In this document: positions 1 to 8,985 of the stretch, piece by piece
How the letters are laid out: every line of letters begins with the position of its first letter
Position numbering within the stretch: position 1 is the stretch's first letter
The notes under the pieces: generated by a model
Databases searched by the model: none
Told to the model about the DNA's origin: nothing
What the model saw: the letters and a program-made list of their open reading frames with translations, nothing else
Translations under genes and position numbers: made by a program
NCBI RefSeq assembly: GCF_041154505.1
Contig: NZ_AP028672.1
Coordinates: 4,008,501-4,072,500 of the forward strand
Source of the DNA: Acidovorax sp. A79
Lineage (GTDB): Bacteria; Pseudomonadota; Gammaproteobacteria; Burkholderiales; Burkholderiaceae_C
Direction of reading: 5' to 3'
DNA length: 64,000 nt

Positions 1-1
1 C

Positions 2-199
<198 letters not shown>

Positions 200-212
200 G
201 CCCGCCTACTGA

Positions 213-243
213 CCCCGGGGATTCCCTGCAAAGGGCCCCGGGG
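213..243. terminator. GC hairpin downstream of thiC
   Basis: Two copies of CCCCGGGG, at 213-220 and 236-243, can pair to form an 8-bp stem 14 bases after the thiC stop. No T-run follows, so it is either a weak terminator or an mRNA-stabilising 3' structure. Otherwise the 200-377 gap holds only the leader of the chemotaxis gene, with a GGAAGAG ribosome-binding site just before its ATG. Confidence 0.4.
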
Positions 244-377
244 CGGTGCTTACCCTGTGCGGCGGGGGCGGCAGCCCGGCATATAGTCCGGCCACACTCG
301 GTTCAGAAGACCGGGGGGAGGGCGTGGCACCAAATTTGCTATGCTGGATTGTCTGTTAAAAATTGTAAGGAAGAGCC

Positions 378-2036
378 ATGAATGCTCTGGGCCGCTTCTC
401 CATCCGCACGCGCCTTTACTTCGGAACCGTCTTTTCCCTGATCCTGCTTGTTGTCATCGGCGCCATGGGCTACGTGGCGCTGGACCGCACGCGCGGCACG
501 CTGCAGGTGCTGTTCTCGCAGCGCGTACAGACCCTCACCGACATGTCGGAGCTGCGCACCACGCTGGGCGACCTGCGCCGTACCGAAAAAGACATCATCA
601 TCAACTTCAACAACTCGGTCGAGGTCTCCGCGCTGCGCGAGACCTGGGCCAAGACACTGGCCGCGCTGCGCAAGAGCCTGGCCGATGTGCGCCAGGTGCA
701 GTCGGGCGATGCGGCCTTCGTCGAGTCCATCGACAAGTCGCTGGCCGAGATCAAGCAGTACGAAACCGGCATTTCCCCCATCTTCGAGAAGATCGAGGGC
801 GCGCAGCTCGATGGCGCCGGCGGCGGCGCCTATGCCGACCGGCTCAAGGTCCACATGGAGGCCACCGACAAGCTGTTCTCCAGCCTGGCCACCACGGCCC
901 GCGCCCAGATGGACGAGGCCCGCGCGGGCGTGGAGTCGCGCACCTCCACCATGTCGGCCTTCATCGGCATTGGCCTGCTGCTGGGGCTGGCCGTGCTGAT
1001 CCCGCTCACGTTCTTCAGCGTGCGCTCCATCACCGGATCGCTGCGCCAGGCGCAGGAGCTGGCCGACCGCATCGCCAGCGGCGACCTGTCGCGCGATGTG
1101 GAGGCCATGAACCAGGATGAGGTGGGCCAGCTGGTGGCCGCCATGGGGCGCATGCAGGATGCGCTGCGCGGCCTGGTGCGCCAGGTGCAGGACACGGCGG
1201 GCAACATCTCCACCGCCAGCTCCGAGATCGCCAGCGGCAACCACGACCTGAGCCACCGCACCGAGCAGACGGCTGCCAATCTGGAGGAAACCGCTTCGTC
1301 CATGGAGATGCTGACCAGCACCGTGCAGCAAAGCGCGCAGTCCTCGCGCCAGGCCAGCGACTTCGCCTCTACGGCCGCCGAGGTGGCCGCGCGCGGCGGC
1401 ACCGTGGTGTCGCAGGTGGTGACCACCATGGACCAGATCACCACCAGCTCGCGCAAGATCGCCGACATCACGGGTGTGATCGACTCCATCGCCTTCCAGA
1501 CGAACATCCTGGCGCTCAATGCCGCGGTCGAGGCCGCGCGCGCGGGCGAACAGGGCCGCGGCTTTGCCGTGGTGGCGAGCGAGGTGCGCAGCCTCGCGCA
1601 GCGCAGCGCGGAGGCGGCCAAGGAGATCAAGGGCCTCATCAGCTCCTCGGTGGAGCGTGTCGAGGACGGCTCGCGCCTCGTGAGCCAGGCCGGCCAGACC
1701 ATGACCGAGATCGTGAGCAGCGTGCGCCGCGTGTCCGACATCATTGGCGAGATCACCGCTTCGTCGGCCGAGCAGAGCGACAACATCGGCCAGATCAGCC
1801 AGGCCGTCTCGCAGCTCGACCAGATGACGCAGCAGAACGCGGCCCTGGTGGAGCAGTCCACCGCGGCCTCGGAATCGCTGCGCGAACAGGCGGTGCAGCT
1901 GACCAGCGCGGTCCGCCAGTTCAAGCTGCAAGGGGGGGGCTCGGAGCTGCCCTCCTCGCCTTCATCGGCGCCGCTGGCCTCGCCCGCGCCCGCCGTGTCA
2001 CCGGCGGGCCGGCGCCCCGCGCTGCAGATCCGCTGA
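378..2036 (+). CDS. Methyl-accepting chemotaxis protein
   Basis: A 552-residue transmembrane chemoreceptor. A first membrane helix (about 13-34) is followed by a helical periplasmic four-helix-bundle-like sensor (about 35-190), a second membrane helix (about 193-214), a HAMP domain and a long cytoplasmic coiled coil. The signalling tip [20 protein letters not shown] is present, so CheA/CheW coupling is expected. The C-terminus is Pro/Ser/Ala-rich and lacks the NWETF-type CheR-docking pentapeptide. The ligand cannot be read from the sequence. It stands alone, with no che genes nearby. The start is supported by GGAAGAG 6 bases upstream. Confidence 0.93.
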   Translation: MNALGRFSIRTRLYFGTVFSLILLVVIGAMGYVALDRTRGTLQVLFSQRVQTLTDMSELRTTLGDLRRTEKDIIINFNNSVEVSALRETWAKTLAALRKSLADVRQVQSGDAAFVESIDKSLAEIKQYETGISPIFEKIEGAQLDGAGGGAYADRLKVHMEATDKLFSSLATTARAQMDEARAGVESRTSTMSAFIGIGLLLGLAVLIPLTFFSVRSITGSLRQAQELADRIASGDLSRDVEAMNQDEVGQLVAAMGRMQDALRGLVRQVQDTAGNISTASSEIASGNHDLSHRTEQTAANLEETASSMEMLTSTVQQSAQSSRQASDFASTAAEVAARGGTVVSQVVTTMDQITTSSRKIADITGVIDSIAFQTNILALNAAVEAARAGEQGRGFAVVASEVRSLAQRSAEAAKEIKGLISSSVERVEDGSRLVSQAGQTMTEIVSSVRRVSDIIGEITASSAEQSDNIGQISQAVSQLDQMTQQNAALVEQSTAASESLREQAVQLTSAVRQFKLQGGGSELPSSPSSAPLASPAPAVSPAGRRPALQIR

Positions 2037-2049
2037 TCCCAAGCGTTTT

Positions 2050-2100
2050 GGGCCTCTAGCGCTTGCTTGTCAAGCGCGGATTGCTATTAAAAAAGTAGCA
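2050..2100. repeat. Short palindromic dispersed element, copy 1
   Basis: The core AGCGCTTGCTTGTCAAGCGC (2058-2077) is an inverted repeat followed by an AT-rich tail with GCTATTAAAAAAG. The same core and tail recur at 14233, 28003, 37532, 45632, 61098 and 61742 and, degenerately, inside coding sequence. This copy lies between the convergent ends of the chemoreceptor gene and gspE and may act as a bidirectional transcription stop. Confidence 0.75.
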
Positions 2101-2162
2101 AAATGATCCCGGTGGCGCACCGCCACCGAGAGGGCCTGTGGCGCGGCCGCCGGCCCGTGGGA

Positions 2163-3551
2163 TCAGTCTCGCGTCACGCGCAGCACTTCCTCGCGGCTGG
2201 TGATGCCCGCCGCGATAAGCCGCTCGCCATCCTCCCGCATCAGCGCCATGCCATCGGCCAGCGCGGCGGTGCGGATGTCGGCCTCGGAGGCCTGGTTGTG
2301 GATCTGGGCGCGGATCGCGTCCGTGGTCACCAGCAGCTCGAACACGCCGGTGCGGCCGGTGTAGCCCGTCTGGCCGCAGTGCTCGCAGCCTGCCCCATGG
2401 CAATGGCTGCAGTATTTGCGCACCAGGCGCTGGGCCAGCACGCCCAGCAGCGAGGACGACAGCAGGAACGGCTCCACGCCCATGTCGGTCAGGCGCGTCA
2501 CGGCGCTGGCCGCGTCGTTGGTGTGCAGCGTGGCCAGCACCAAATGGCCTGTCAGCGAGGCCTGGATGGCGATCTGCGCGGTCTCGAAGTCGCGGATTTC
2601 GCCGATCATGATGATGTCCGGGTCCTGGCGCAGGATGGCGCGCAGGGCCTTGGCGAAGGTCAGCTCGATCTTGCTGTTGACCTGGGTCTGGCCCACGCCG
2701 GGCAGCTCGTACTCGATGGGGTCTTCCACCGTCATGATGTTGTTGCGCGTGGCATCGAGCCGGCCCAGCGCCGCATACAGCGTGGTGGTCTTGCCCGAGC
2801 CCGTGGGGCCCGTCACCAGGATGATGCCGTGTGGCTGGCTGATGAGGCCCTCAAAGCGGCGCAGGGTGTCGCCCTGCATGCCCACGGCTTCCAGGCTCAG
2901 CTTGCTCTCGCTCTTGTCCAGCAGGCGCAGCACGGCGCGCTCGCCGTGGGCGCTGGGCAGGGTGGACACGCGCACGTCGATGGCGCGGGTGCCCAGGCGC
3001 AGGCTGATGCGGCCGTCCTGCGGCAGGCGTTTCTCAGAGATGTCCAGGTCGGCCATGATCTTCAGGCGCGAGATCAGGGCGGCGTGCAGCGCGCGGTTGG
3101 GTTGCACCACCTCGCGCAGCGTGCCGTCCACGCGAAAACGCACGCTGGAATGGCGCTCGTAGGGCTCGATGTGGATGTCGCTCGCGCCGTCGCGCGCGGC
3201 CTGCGTGAGCAGGGCGTTGAGCATGCGGATGATGGGCGCATCGCCAGCCGATTCCAGCAGGTCTTCCACGGCGGGCAGTTCCTGCATCATGCGCGAGAGG
3301 TCGGCGTCGCTCTCGACCTCGCTCACCACCGTGGCGGCGCTCGATTCACTGTGCGAATACACGGCACTGATGCGCTGGGCCAGGGCCGGGGCGTCCAGCG
3401 GCAGCAGCTGCTGCACAGGGTGCTTGCGCAGCACTTCGGACAGCGCTCCCGCGTCGGGGCTGGGGCCGTGCCACAGCACCAGCTGGTGGCCGTCGTCCTC
3501 CAGCAGCAGCTGGGCCGTGCGGGCAAAGGCGTAGGGTAGGGGGTGGCGCAT
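2163..3551 (-). CDS. gspE: Type II secretion ATPase GspE
   Basis: A cytoplasmic hexameric ATPase of the GspE/PilB family that powers pseudopilus assembly. In 462 residues it shows a short N-terminal domain, the Walker A GPTGSGKTT (248-256), an Asp box near 277, Walker B D-I-I-M-I-G-E-I-R-D (312-321), a His box T-G-H-L-V-L-A-T-L-H-T-N-D (334-346) and the four-cysteine zinc motif C-S-H-C...C-E-H-C (381-392). The N-terminal region is shorter than in many GspE proteins. It follows gspD by 12 bases and ends the operon. The usual next gene, gspF, is missing here. Confidence 0.96.
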   Translation of the reverse strand: MRHPLPYAFARTAQLLLEDDGHQLVLWHGPSPDAGALSEVLRKHPVQQLLPLDAPALAQRISAVYSHSESSAATVVSEVESDADLSRMMQELPAVEDLLESAGDAPIIRMLNALLTQAARDGASDIHIEPYERHSSVRFRVDGTLREVVQPNRALHAALISRLKIMADLDISEKRLPQDGRISLRLGTRAIDVRVSTLPSAHGERAVLRLLDKSESKLSLEAVGMQGDTLRRFEGLISQPHGIILVTGPTGSGKTTTLYAALGRLDATRNNIMTVEDPIEYELPGVGQTQVNSKIELTFAKALRAILRQDPDIIMIGEIRDFETAQIAIQASLTGHLVLATLHTNDAASAVTRLTDMGVEPFLLSSSLLGVLAQRLVRKYCSHCHGAGCEHCGQTGYTGRTGVFELLVTTDAIRAQIHNQASEADIRTAALADGMALMREDGERLIAAGITSREEVLRVTRD

Positions 3552-3563
3552 GGGGGCCGGTCC

Positions 3564-6188
3564 TCAGAGCGCCTGGGCCGCCACCGTGGCGTTCAAGGCC
3601 GTCTGGCTGCGCACCGTGGCCGCAGCCGCCTGGGCGGCGTCTTCCGTGGCGAACGGGCCTACGCGCACGCGGGTGGCTTTGCCCCGGTTGGTTTCCACCG
3701 CCTGCAGGGACAGCGGCAGCGCGGAGTCGCGCAGCTTGGCCATCGCGCTCCTGGACTGGGCGTCCTGGCCCATCACGCCGACGTTCACGTAGTACAGGGG
3801 CACCGGCACCTTGGCCATGGGCGTGGCGGCGGTGCCGGGCTGGGCCGGGGCGCTGCTTTGTGGGGCCGTGGCGGGGTTGACTGGCTGGGGCGCGGGCACC
3901 GGGGTCAGCTGCTGCTGCTGTTGCTGCTGCAGGGGCGCCGGCATGGCGGCGGGGGCGGTGCGTTCGGGTGCCACGGGCAGTGCGGGCAGCACCGGGGCCC
4001 CCGATACCGTACCCATCATCAGGCTAGGGGCGGGCTGGGTGGCGTGCTGCAGCGCCCGGATGGCTTCGTAGCGGTCCACCACCAGGGCGTCGCTGGTCGC
4101 GTTGTCGCGCACCACGATGGGGCGCAGGAAGATCATCAGGTTGGTCTTGCGGCGCGAGCGGTTCTCGCTCTTGAACAGGTTGCCCACCACGGGCAGGTCG
4201 CCCATCACGGGCACCTTGTCTTCGCCCTGCGAGTAGGTGTCCTCCAGCAGGCCGCCGATGACGATGATGCTGCCGTCGTCCACCACCACGTTCGATTCGA
4301 CCGCACGCTTGCTGGTGGTGGGGCCGGTGGCGTTGGACAGGGTGGAGCGGTCGATCTTGGAGATCTCCTGGTAGATCGCCATTTTCACGGTGCCGTTCTC
4401 GCCGATCTGCGGGCGCACCTTGAGCATCAGGCCCACGTCCTTGCGCTCCACGGTGTTGAACGGGTTCACGGTGCCGCTGTTGCCGGTGTTCGCATACGAG
4501 CCCGTGACGAAGGGCACGTTGTCGCCGATGAGGATGCGCGCCTCCTCGTTGTCCAGCGTCATCAGGTTGGGGGTGGACAACACGTTGGCGTCGCCGCTGT
4601 TCTGCAGGAAGTTGGCCAGCGCGCCCAGGTAGTACTGGCCGTTGATGCGCGGCGCGAGCGCCAGGTTCAGGCCCCCGCCCAGGCCGCCCGCGGCGGTGGC
4701 GATGCTGCTGGCACTGCCCGAGGCCAGCGCGGCGGTCAGCCCCAGGATGTTGGCGCCGGCCGCGCCGGAGTTGGTGCCGATCACACCCACGGTGCCATCG
4801 CCCTGCTTGCCCAGGATGCCCTGCCACTGGATGCCGAACTGCGCCACTTTGTTGGCCGACACCTCCACGATCAGACTTTCCACCAGCACCTGCGCGCGGC
4901 GGCCGTCGAGCTTGTCGATGACGGTGCGCAGCTGGCGGTACAGCGGCTCGGGCGCCGTGATGATGAGCGAGTTGGTTGTCGGGTCGGCCTGGATCTGGCC
5001 GCCGGTGGAGGGCTGGTTGTTGTTGGTGCTGCTGGTGCCCATGCTGGAGCTGCCAGAGCCCAGGCCGGAGTTGCCGCCGCCCCCGGACAGGCTGCTGCCC
5101 GTGGACAGCATGCTGCCGCTGTTGTTGCCACCGCCCACGCCTGCGCTGGGCGCCGCCGGTGCGGCGCTTGCGCCCGCGCCGCCACCGCCCGTGTTGCCGC
5201 TGCCGCCCATGGCCGCCATCGCGGCGCGCAGGGTGGTGGCCAGCTTGGTGGCGTCGGCATTCTTCAGGTAGACCACGTGGATGTTGCCCGTGGCCGCGCT
5301 GCTGCCGGGCGCGGGCGCCTGGTCGAGCTGCGCCACCAGCGCGCGCACCTGGGCCACGCGGGCCGGGTTGGCCGCGCGCAGGATCAGCGCGTTGCTGCGC
5401 GGCTCGGCGATCAGCGTGGTCTTGAACGAGGTGTCGGTCTGGCCCTGTGCGCCTGGCGCGCCAGGGGTGGCGCCGCTGCCGCCGTCGATCAGGCGCGCCA
5501 CCAGCGGCGCGAGGTCGGTGGCGACGGCGTTGCGCAGCGGGATCACTTCCACGTCGCTGGCGTTGGAGACATCCATGGCCGCCACGATGCGCGCCAGGCG
5601 CTGCAGGTTGTCGGCGTAGTCGGTGATCACCAGCGAGTTGTTGCCGGGGTTCACGTTGATGGTGTTGTTGGGGCTGATCAGCGGGCGCAGCACGGGCACG
5701 AGGTTGGCCGCGTTCTCGAAGTTGAGCTTGAAGATCTGCGTGACGATCTGCCCGCCCCCGGGCGCGCTGCCGGCGTTGCCCTGCACCACGCTCACGCTGC
5801 CGCCCTGCAGCTTGGCGTCGGCCTCGGGCACCACCTTGTACAGGCCTGCGGCCTCCACCACCGTGAAGCCCTGCAGGCGCAGCGCGGCCAGGAACTGCTG
5901 GAAGGCGGCGGCGGGGGTCACGGCCCGTTCGGTGACCAGGTTGAGCTGGCCCTTGACGCGGGGATCGACCACCACGTTGCGGCCGGTGATGGTGGCCATG
6001 GTGCGCGCCACCGCCTCGATCTCGGCATTGGCGAAGTTCAGCGTGACCGGTTCGCCAGAGCGCACGCTGCCGGTGCTGGTGTCAATGGCGGTCTGCGCAA
6101 TGATCTGGCCGCCAGCGCATGTCAGTAAAGCGCTGAATGCTATTGTTTTGAGAGCAAAACCCGGGCGGTGCGAAAACAAGGAAGTCAT
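3564..6188 (-). CDS. gspD: Type II secretion secretin GspD with C-terminal SPOR domain
   Basis: The outer-membrane secretin channel, 874 residues. It has a signal peptide (about 1-27), N0 to N3 domains, a Gly/Ser-rich insert at 330-390 and the secretin core with V-P-F-V-T-G and the E-R-K-D-V-G-L-M-L beta-barrel motif. After the barrel comes a Pro/Gln-rich linker (about 725-792, with seven Gln in a row) and then an 82-residue tail starting P-L-Y-Y-V-N-V-G-V that reads as a SPOR fold: Y-V-x-V-G-V, two helices and R-V-R-V-G-P-F. SPOR domains bind denuded peptidoglycan. This is not the usual GspD ending, where a pilotin-binding S-domain would sit. The start lies 4 bases after the gspN stop. Confidence 0.95.
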   Translation of the reverse strand: MTSLFSHRPGFALKTIAFSALLTCAGGQIIAQTAIDTSTGSVRSGEPVTLNFANAEIEAVARTMATITGRNVVVDPRVKGQLNLVTERAVTPAAAFQQFLAALRLQGFTVVEAAGLYKVVPEADAKLQGGSVSVVQGNAGSAPGGGQIVTQIFKLNFENAANLVPVLRPLISPNNTINVNPGNNSLVITDYADNLQRLARIVAAMDVSNASDVEVIPLRNAVATDLAPLVARLIDGGSGATPGAPGAQGQTDTSFKTTLIAEPRSNALILRAANPARVAQVRALVAQLDQAPAPGSSAATGNIHVVYLKNADATKLATTLRAAMAAMGGSGNTGGGGAGASAAPAAPSAGVGGGNNSGSMLSTGSSLSGGGGNSGLGSGSSSMGTSSTNNNQPSTGGQIQADPTTNSLIITAPEPLYRQLRTVIDKLDGRRAQVLVESLIVEVSANKVAQFGIQWQGILGKQGDGTVGVIGTNSGAAGANILGLTAALASGSASSIATAAGGLGGGLNLALAPRINGQYYLGALANFLQNSGDANVLSTPNLMTLDNEEARILIGDNVPFVTGSYANTGNSGTVNPFNTVERKDVGLMLKVRPQIGENGTVKMAIYQEISKIDRSTLSNATGPTTSKRAVESNVVVDDGSIIVIGGLLEDTYSQGEDKVPVMGDLPVVGNLFKSENRSRRKTNLMIFLRPIVVRDNATSDALVVDRYEAIRALQHATQPAPSLMMGTVSGAPVLPALPVAPERTAPAAMPAPLQQQQQQQLTPVPAPQPVNPATAPQSSAPAQPGTAATPMAKVPVPLYYVNVGVMGQDAQSRSAMAKLRDSALPLSLQAVETNRGKATRVRVGPFATEDAAQAAAATVRSQTALNATVAAQAL

Positions 6189-6192
6189 AGGT

Positions 6193-7008
6193 TCAACCCA
6201 CGGTGATGATGGAGCGCGCGCCGCTGCGCCGTCCGATGATGTTCAGGAGATTGGACAGGGCGGCCTCGCGCTCGGGGGTGGCGCTGGCCTCGCCCGCAAA
6301 CCGCAGGCGCTGGCCCACCCACTGGCCGGTGCCGCTGAGCTGCAGGTGGCCGTCGAGCGTGCTGAGCGTGAGCGCGGGCACCTCGCCGCCCGCCAGCAGC
6401 AGCCGGTAGCTGCCCATGGGCCGCAGGGTGGACAGGCGCGAGGACATGGCCCGCGCATCCATCTGGGCCTGGCCCTCCAGCACCATGCGGCCCGCGGTCC
6501 AGCTGAAGGCCAGGCCGCGCGTCTGCAGCGTGAGCTGGCCTTGGGGCTGCAAGGTGTTCCAGGGAGTCCCGAGCCCGGCCAGGATGGCGGCGGGCCACTG
6601 GCTTTGGCCATCGGCCAGGGTCAGCCGGGGGCCGGCCCAGCGGGCCTGTGCGTGCAGCTGCAGGGGCTCGGGCGTGCAGCAGCTCGCATGCAGCTGGGCG
6701 CGCAGGCCGGCGAGGCCGGGGCGCAACCGCCACTCCACCCTGCCAGGCAGGGCCGCACGGTCCTGGCTCGCCGCGCCGCCGGTCAGCACCAGCTGGGCCG
6801 AGCCGGTCCAGACCGTGCCGCGCGCCTGCAGCAGTTGCACCTGGCCATTGGTGGCGCGGGCCAGGCCCCGCGCCAGCCAGTGCGCTGGCGCGAAGGCCAG
6901 CACGGCGGGCAGCACGCCGGCCACGGCGCCCGCCAGCGCCCAGCCCCAGGCGGAGCGCGGGGCACGGACGGGAGGCTTGCGGGTGCGGGTGCGGGTGCTG
7001 GTGGCCAC
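6193..7008 (-). CDS. gspN: Type II secretion protein GspN
   Basis: A 271-residue inner-membrane accessory protein of the type II secretion system. The first membrane helix (A-W-G-W-A-L-A-G-A-V-A-G-V-L-P) follows a basic N-terminal tail rich in T-R. The rest is a beta-rich periplasmic domain with G-T-V-W-T-G, typical of GspN (PF01203). I chose the GTG at 7008 because the frame upstream runs back through gspM and has no better start. The ribosome-binding site is weak. GspN is not essential in all systems, and its role is poorly defined. Confidence 0.8.
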   Translation of the reverse strand: MATSTRTRTRKPPVRAPRSAWGWALAGAVAGVLPAVLAFAPAHWLARGLARATNGQVQLLQARGTVWTGSAQLVLTGGAASQDRAALPGRVEWRLRPGLAGLRAQLHASCCTPEPLQLHAQARWAGPRLTLADGQSQWPAAILAGLGTPWNTLQPQGQLTLQTRGLAFSWTAGRMVLEGQAQMDARAMSSRLSTLRPMGSYRLLLAGGEVPALTLSTLDGHLQLSGTGQWVGQRLRFAGEASATPEREAALSNLLNIIGRRSGARSIITVG

Positions 7009-7058
7009 GTTGAGGGAATATCTGTCTGTCTGTCGGCTGGTCTGTCTGGCGGGCCGTG

Positions 7059-7607
7059 TCAGCGCTGGGCTGGCAGGGCGAGGACCAGCGTGCCGTCCCA
7101 GCGCGGCATGGCCGAGGCCGGAGCGCCCAGGACGGCGGGTGCCGCGGTGCCCGGGGGAGGGGCGGCCGGGGCGCTGCGGGCCAGCCGCGCCTCCACCGGC
7201 GTGGCCCGTGCGTTGCTGCGCGCCTGGGCCAGCCACTGGCCCAGGGCGTCGGCGGGCGCGCCCTTGAGCGTCACCGTGGCGCGGTCGCCCACCACATTGA
7301 GCTGGGCGGTGTTGCCCAGGCGCTGGGTCAGTGCGGTGCGCAGCGCGCCCACCGCGTCGCCGGTACTGGTGCGCGGGGCGGATTGCAGCTGCTGGGCCTC
7401 GGCCTGCAGGCCCTGCATGTGCTGAAGCTGCGTGTCGAGCGCGGCATGGCGGGCGGGCGCGGTCCGCAGCGTGGACAGGGCGGGGGCCACGGCCACCCAC
7501 CACAGCAGGGCGAGGGCGATCAGGCCGCCCGCGGCCAGGACCAGTGTTTGTTCGCGGGGTGCCAGCGCCTGCCAGCGGTCCCGCAGCGCGGTGGTGTTGC
7601 GTGTCAT
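7059..7607 (-). CDS. gspM: Type II secretion protein GspM
   Basis: A 182-residue bitopic inner-membrane protein that pairs with GspL and GspE in the assembly platform. Residues 1-20 are cytoplasmic, a single membrane helix follows (V-L-A-A-G-G-L-I-A-L-A-L-L-W-W-V-A-V), and the periplasmic part has a coiled-coil stretch (L-D-T-Q-L-Q-H-M-Q-G-L-Q-A-E-A-Q-Q-L) and a small ferredoxin-like fold. The C-terminus is Ala/Pro-rich. The start ATG overlaps the gspL stop as ATGA (7604-7607), a sign of translational coupling. Confidence 0.88.
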   Translation of the reverse strand: MTRNTTALRDRWQALAPREQTLVLAAGGLIALALLWWVAVAPALSTLRTAPARHAALDTQLQHMQGLQAEAQQLQSAPRTSTGDAVGALRTALTQRLGNTAQLNVVGDRATVTLKGAPADALGQWLAQARSNARATPVEARLARSAPAAPPPGTAAPAVLGAPASAMPRWDGTLVLALPAQR

Positions 7608-8902
7608 GGGGTGCCTTGCGCATGGGGCCGTGGGCCGCCTTCGGCGGCGCTCATCAGCAGGCTGCCGTCTTCCAGCCGCACCCGGTAGCCCGCGGCTTCC
7701 AGGCGGGCGCTGAGCGCGGGTTCCTCGTCGGGGGCCAGCGCCACGCCGCGCAGGCGCAGCTCGCCGGGGGTGTATTCGATGCCGGTGGGCTGTCGGCCGC
7801 TGGGCAGGGCGGTGCCCGCGGCGGCCAGCAGGGGCTCCAGGTCGCGCGCCGAGACGCTGCCGGCGGCCTGCCGCAGCTGCGCCAGCTCGCGCTCCATCTG
7901 CACGGGGGCATCCACCACCACCTGCACCTTGGGGAAGGTCTGGGTCAGCGTGGCGCGCACCGCGGCCTGCTTGGCCGCCAGCGCCTGGCGCTCCTGCCAG
8001 GCCCAGGCGTTGAGTCCCACCAGATGGGCCGCGGCAAGCAGCCCGGCACCCCAGCGCGCCGCGCGCCACTGGGGGGCGTACAGCAGTGCGCTGGCCACGC
8101 TGCCCGCCTTGCGCAGCGCGCGCGTGCGTCCCGTGCTGGCCAGGTCGAACTGGGCCAGGTCCCAGTCGCCGCGCGCGGCTTCCAGCGCCCGCTGGCTGGC
8201 CGTGTGCAGCGCCGCGCGCTGGCCCAGGGTGCGTTCCGCGAGGGCCGCCACGGCGGGCTCGGCGCGCACGACGGGAGCGTCGCCGTCCTCGCCGGAAGCC
8301 GTCTGGGCGGGCATGCCCGCGCGGGCCAGCGCCATGGCCATGTTCGACAGGGGCAGCACGGCCACGCCGTGGTCCGCGCCCTGGCCCGTCAGGACCACGC
8401 AGGCGTCCTCGGGCGTGCCCAGCACGCACAGTTCGGGGCGGCCGCTGGCGGTCGGGCCGGGGGCGAACTCGGGCACCACGCGCGCCACGCGGCGGCCCGC
8501 GGCCTCCAGCGCCTGCAGGTTCTCGCGCAGCCAGGCGCGGTCGCACACGGCCACCCACACGGGTTCGCCGGGGTGCGCCGCGGGCTGGATCGCGAAGTGC
8601 AGCTGGGAGGCATCGTCAAGCACGCGGTCTTCGAGCAGCCCCTCCAGAACGGACCGCAGGCGCGGTGTCTGCTGCCCGGCGCCCAGGGGCAGGCCGGGGG
8701 GCAGCTGCACCTTCTGCCACGACAGCGCCCGCGCGGGCACCACGGCCACGACGTCGCCGCCAGGGCGCGTGGGCTCGGGCAGCAGCGCCGCCGGGGCGCT
8801 GGCATGTCGGATGGCGGTGTGGCCGTCCGCCGTCAGCGTGTAGCTGTACTCGGTGGCGGGGCCCGGGCGGGCGGGCGGCAGGAAAAGGATGAGGGTGCTC
8901 AT
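7604..8902 (-). CDS. gspL: Type II secretion protein GspL
   Basis: A 432-residue platform protein that recruits the GspE ATPase through a cytoplasmic actin-like domain (about 1-250), crosses the membrane once near A-G-L-L-A-A-A-H-L-V-G-L-N-A-W and places a ferredoxin-like domain in the periplasm. The first residues M-S-T-L-I-L-F-L-P-P, the A-L-S-W-Q-K-V-Q-L-P-P-G motif and the C-terminal I-E-Y-T-P-G-E-L-R-L-R-G are typical of the family. It overlaps gspM by 4 bases. Confidence 0.92.
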   Translation of the reverse strand: MSTLILFLPPARPGPATEYSYTLTADGHTAIRHASAPAALLPEPTRPGGDVVAVVPARALSWQKVQLPPGLPLGAGQQTPRLRSVLEGLLEDRVLDDASQLHFAIQPAAHPGEPVWVAVCDRAWLRENLQALEAAGRRVARVVPEFAPGPTASGRPELCVLGTPEDACVVLTGQGADHGVAVLPLSNMAMALARAGMPAQTASGEDGDAPVVRAEPAVAALAERTLGQRAALHTASQRALEAARGDWDLAQFDLASTGRTRALRKAGSVASALLYAPQWRAARWGAGLLAAAHLVGLNAWAWQERQALAAKQAAVRATLTQTFPKVQVVVDAPVQMERELAQLRQAAGSVSARDLEPLLAAAGTALPSGRQPTGIEYTPGELRLRGVALAPDEEPALSARLEAAGYRVRLEDGSLLMSAAEGGPRPHAQGTP

Positions 8903-8985
8903 GGACGGGTTTTGCGGGCCATTTTAGGGGGCGGGCTTGACAGTGCAGGGCCCAACCCGCGGATGTGTTGCGGATGTGTTGCGTC

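Noticed and set aside
339..1931. Long minus-strand open frame (530 codons) opposite the chemoreceptor
   Set aside because: Gly/Arg/His/Leu-rich translation without any recognisable motif. It is the expected shadow of a GC-rich gene on the other strand.
3543..6128. 861-codon plus-strand open frame across gspD
   Set aside because: Antisense to a clear secretin. Its composition (His, Arg, Gly, Ala, Val) is the mark of an antisense frame in GC-rich DNA.
6121..6163. Further short-element copy in the gspD signal peptide
   Set aside because: It shares AAAGCGCTGAATGCTATTG with the family, but the second arm is missing and the signal peptide is normal. The match is too weak to list.
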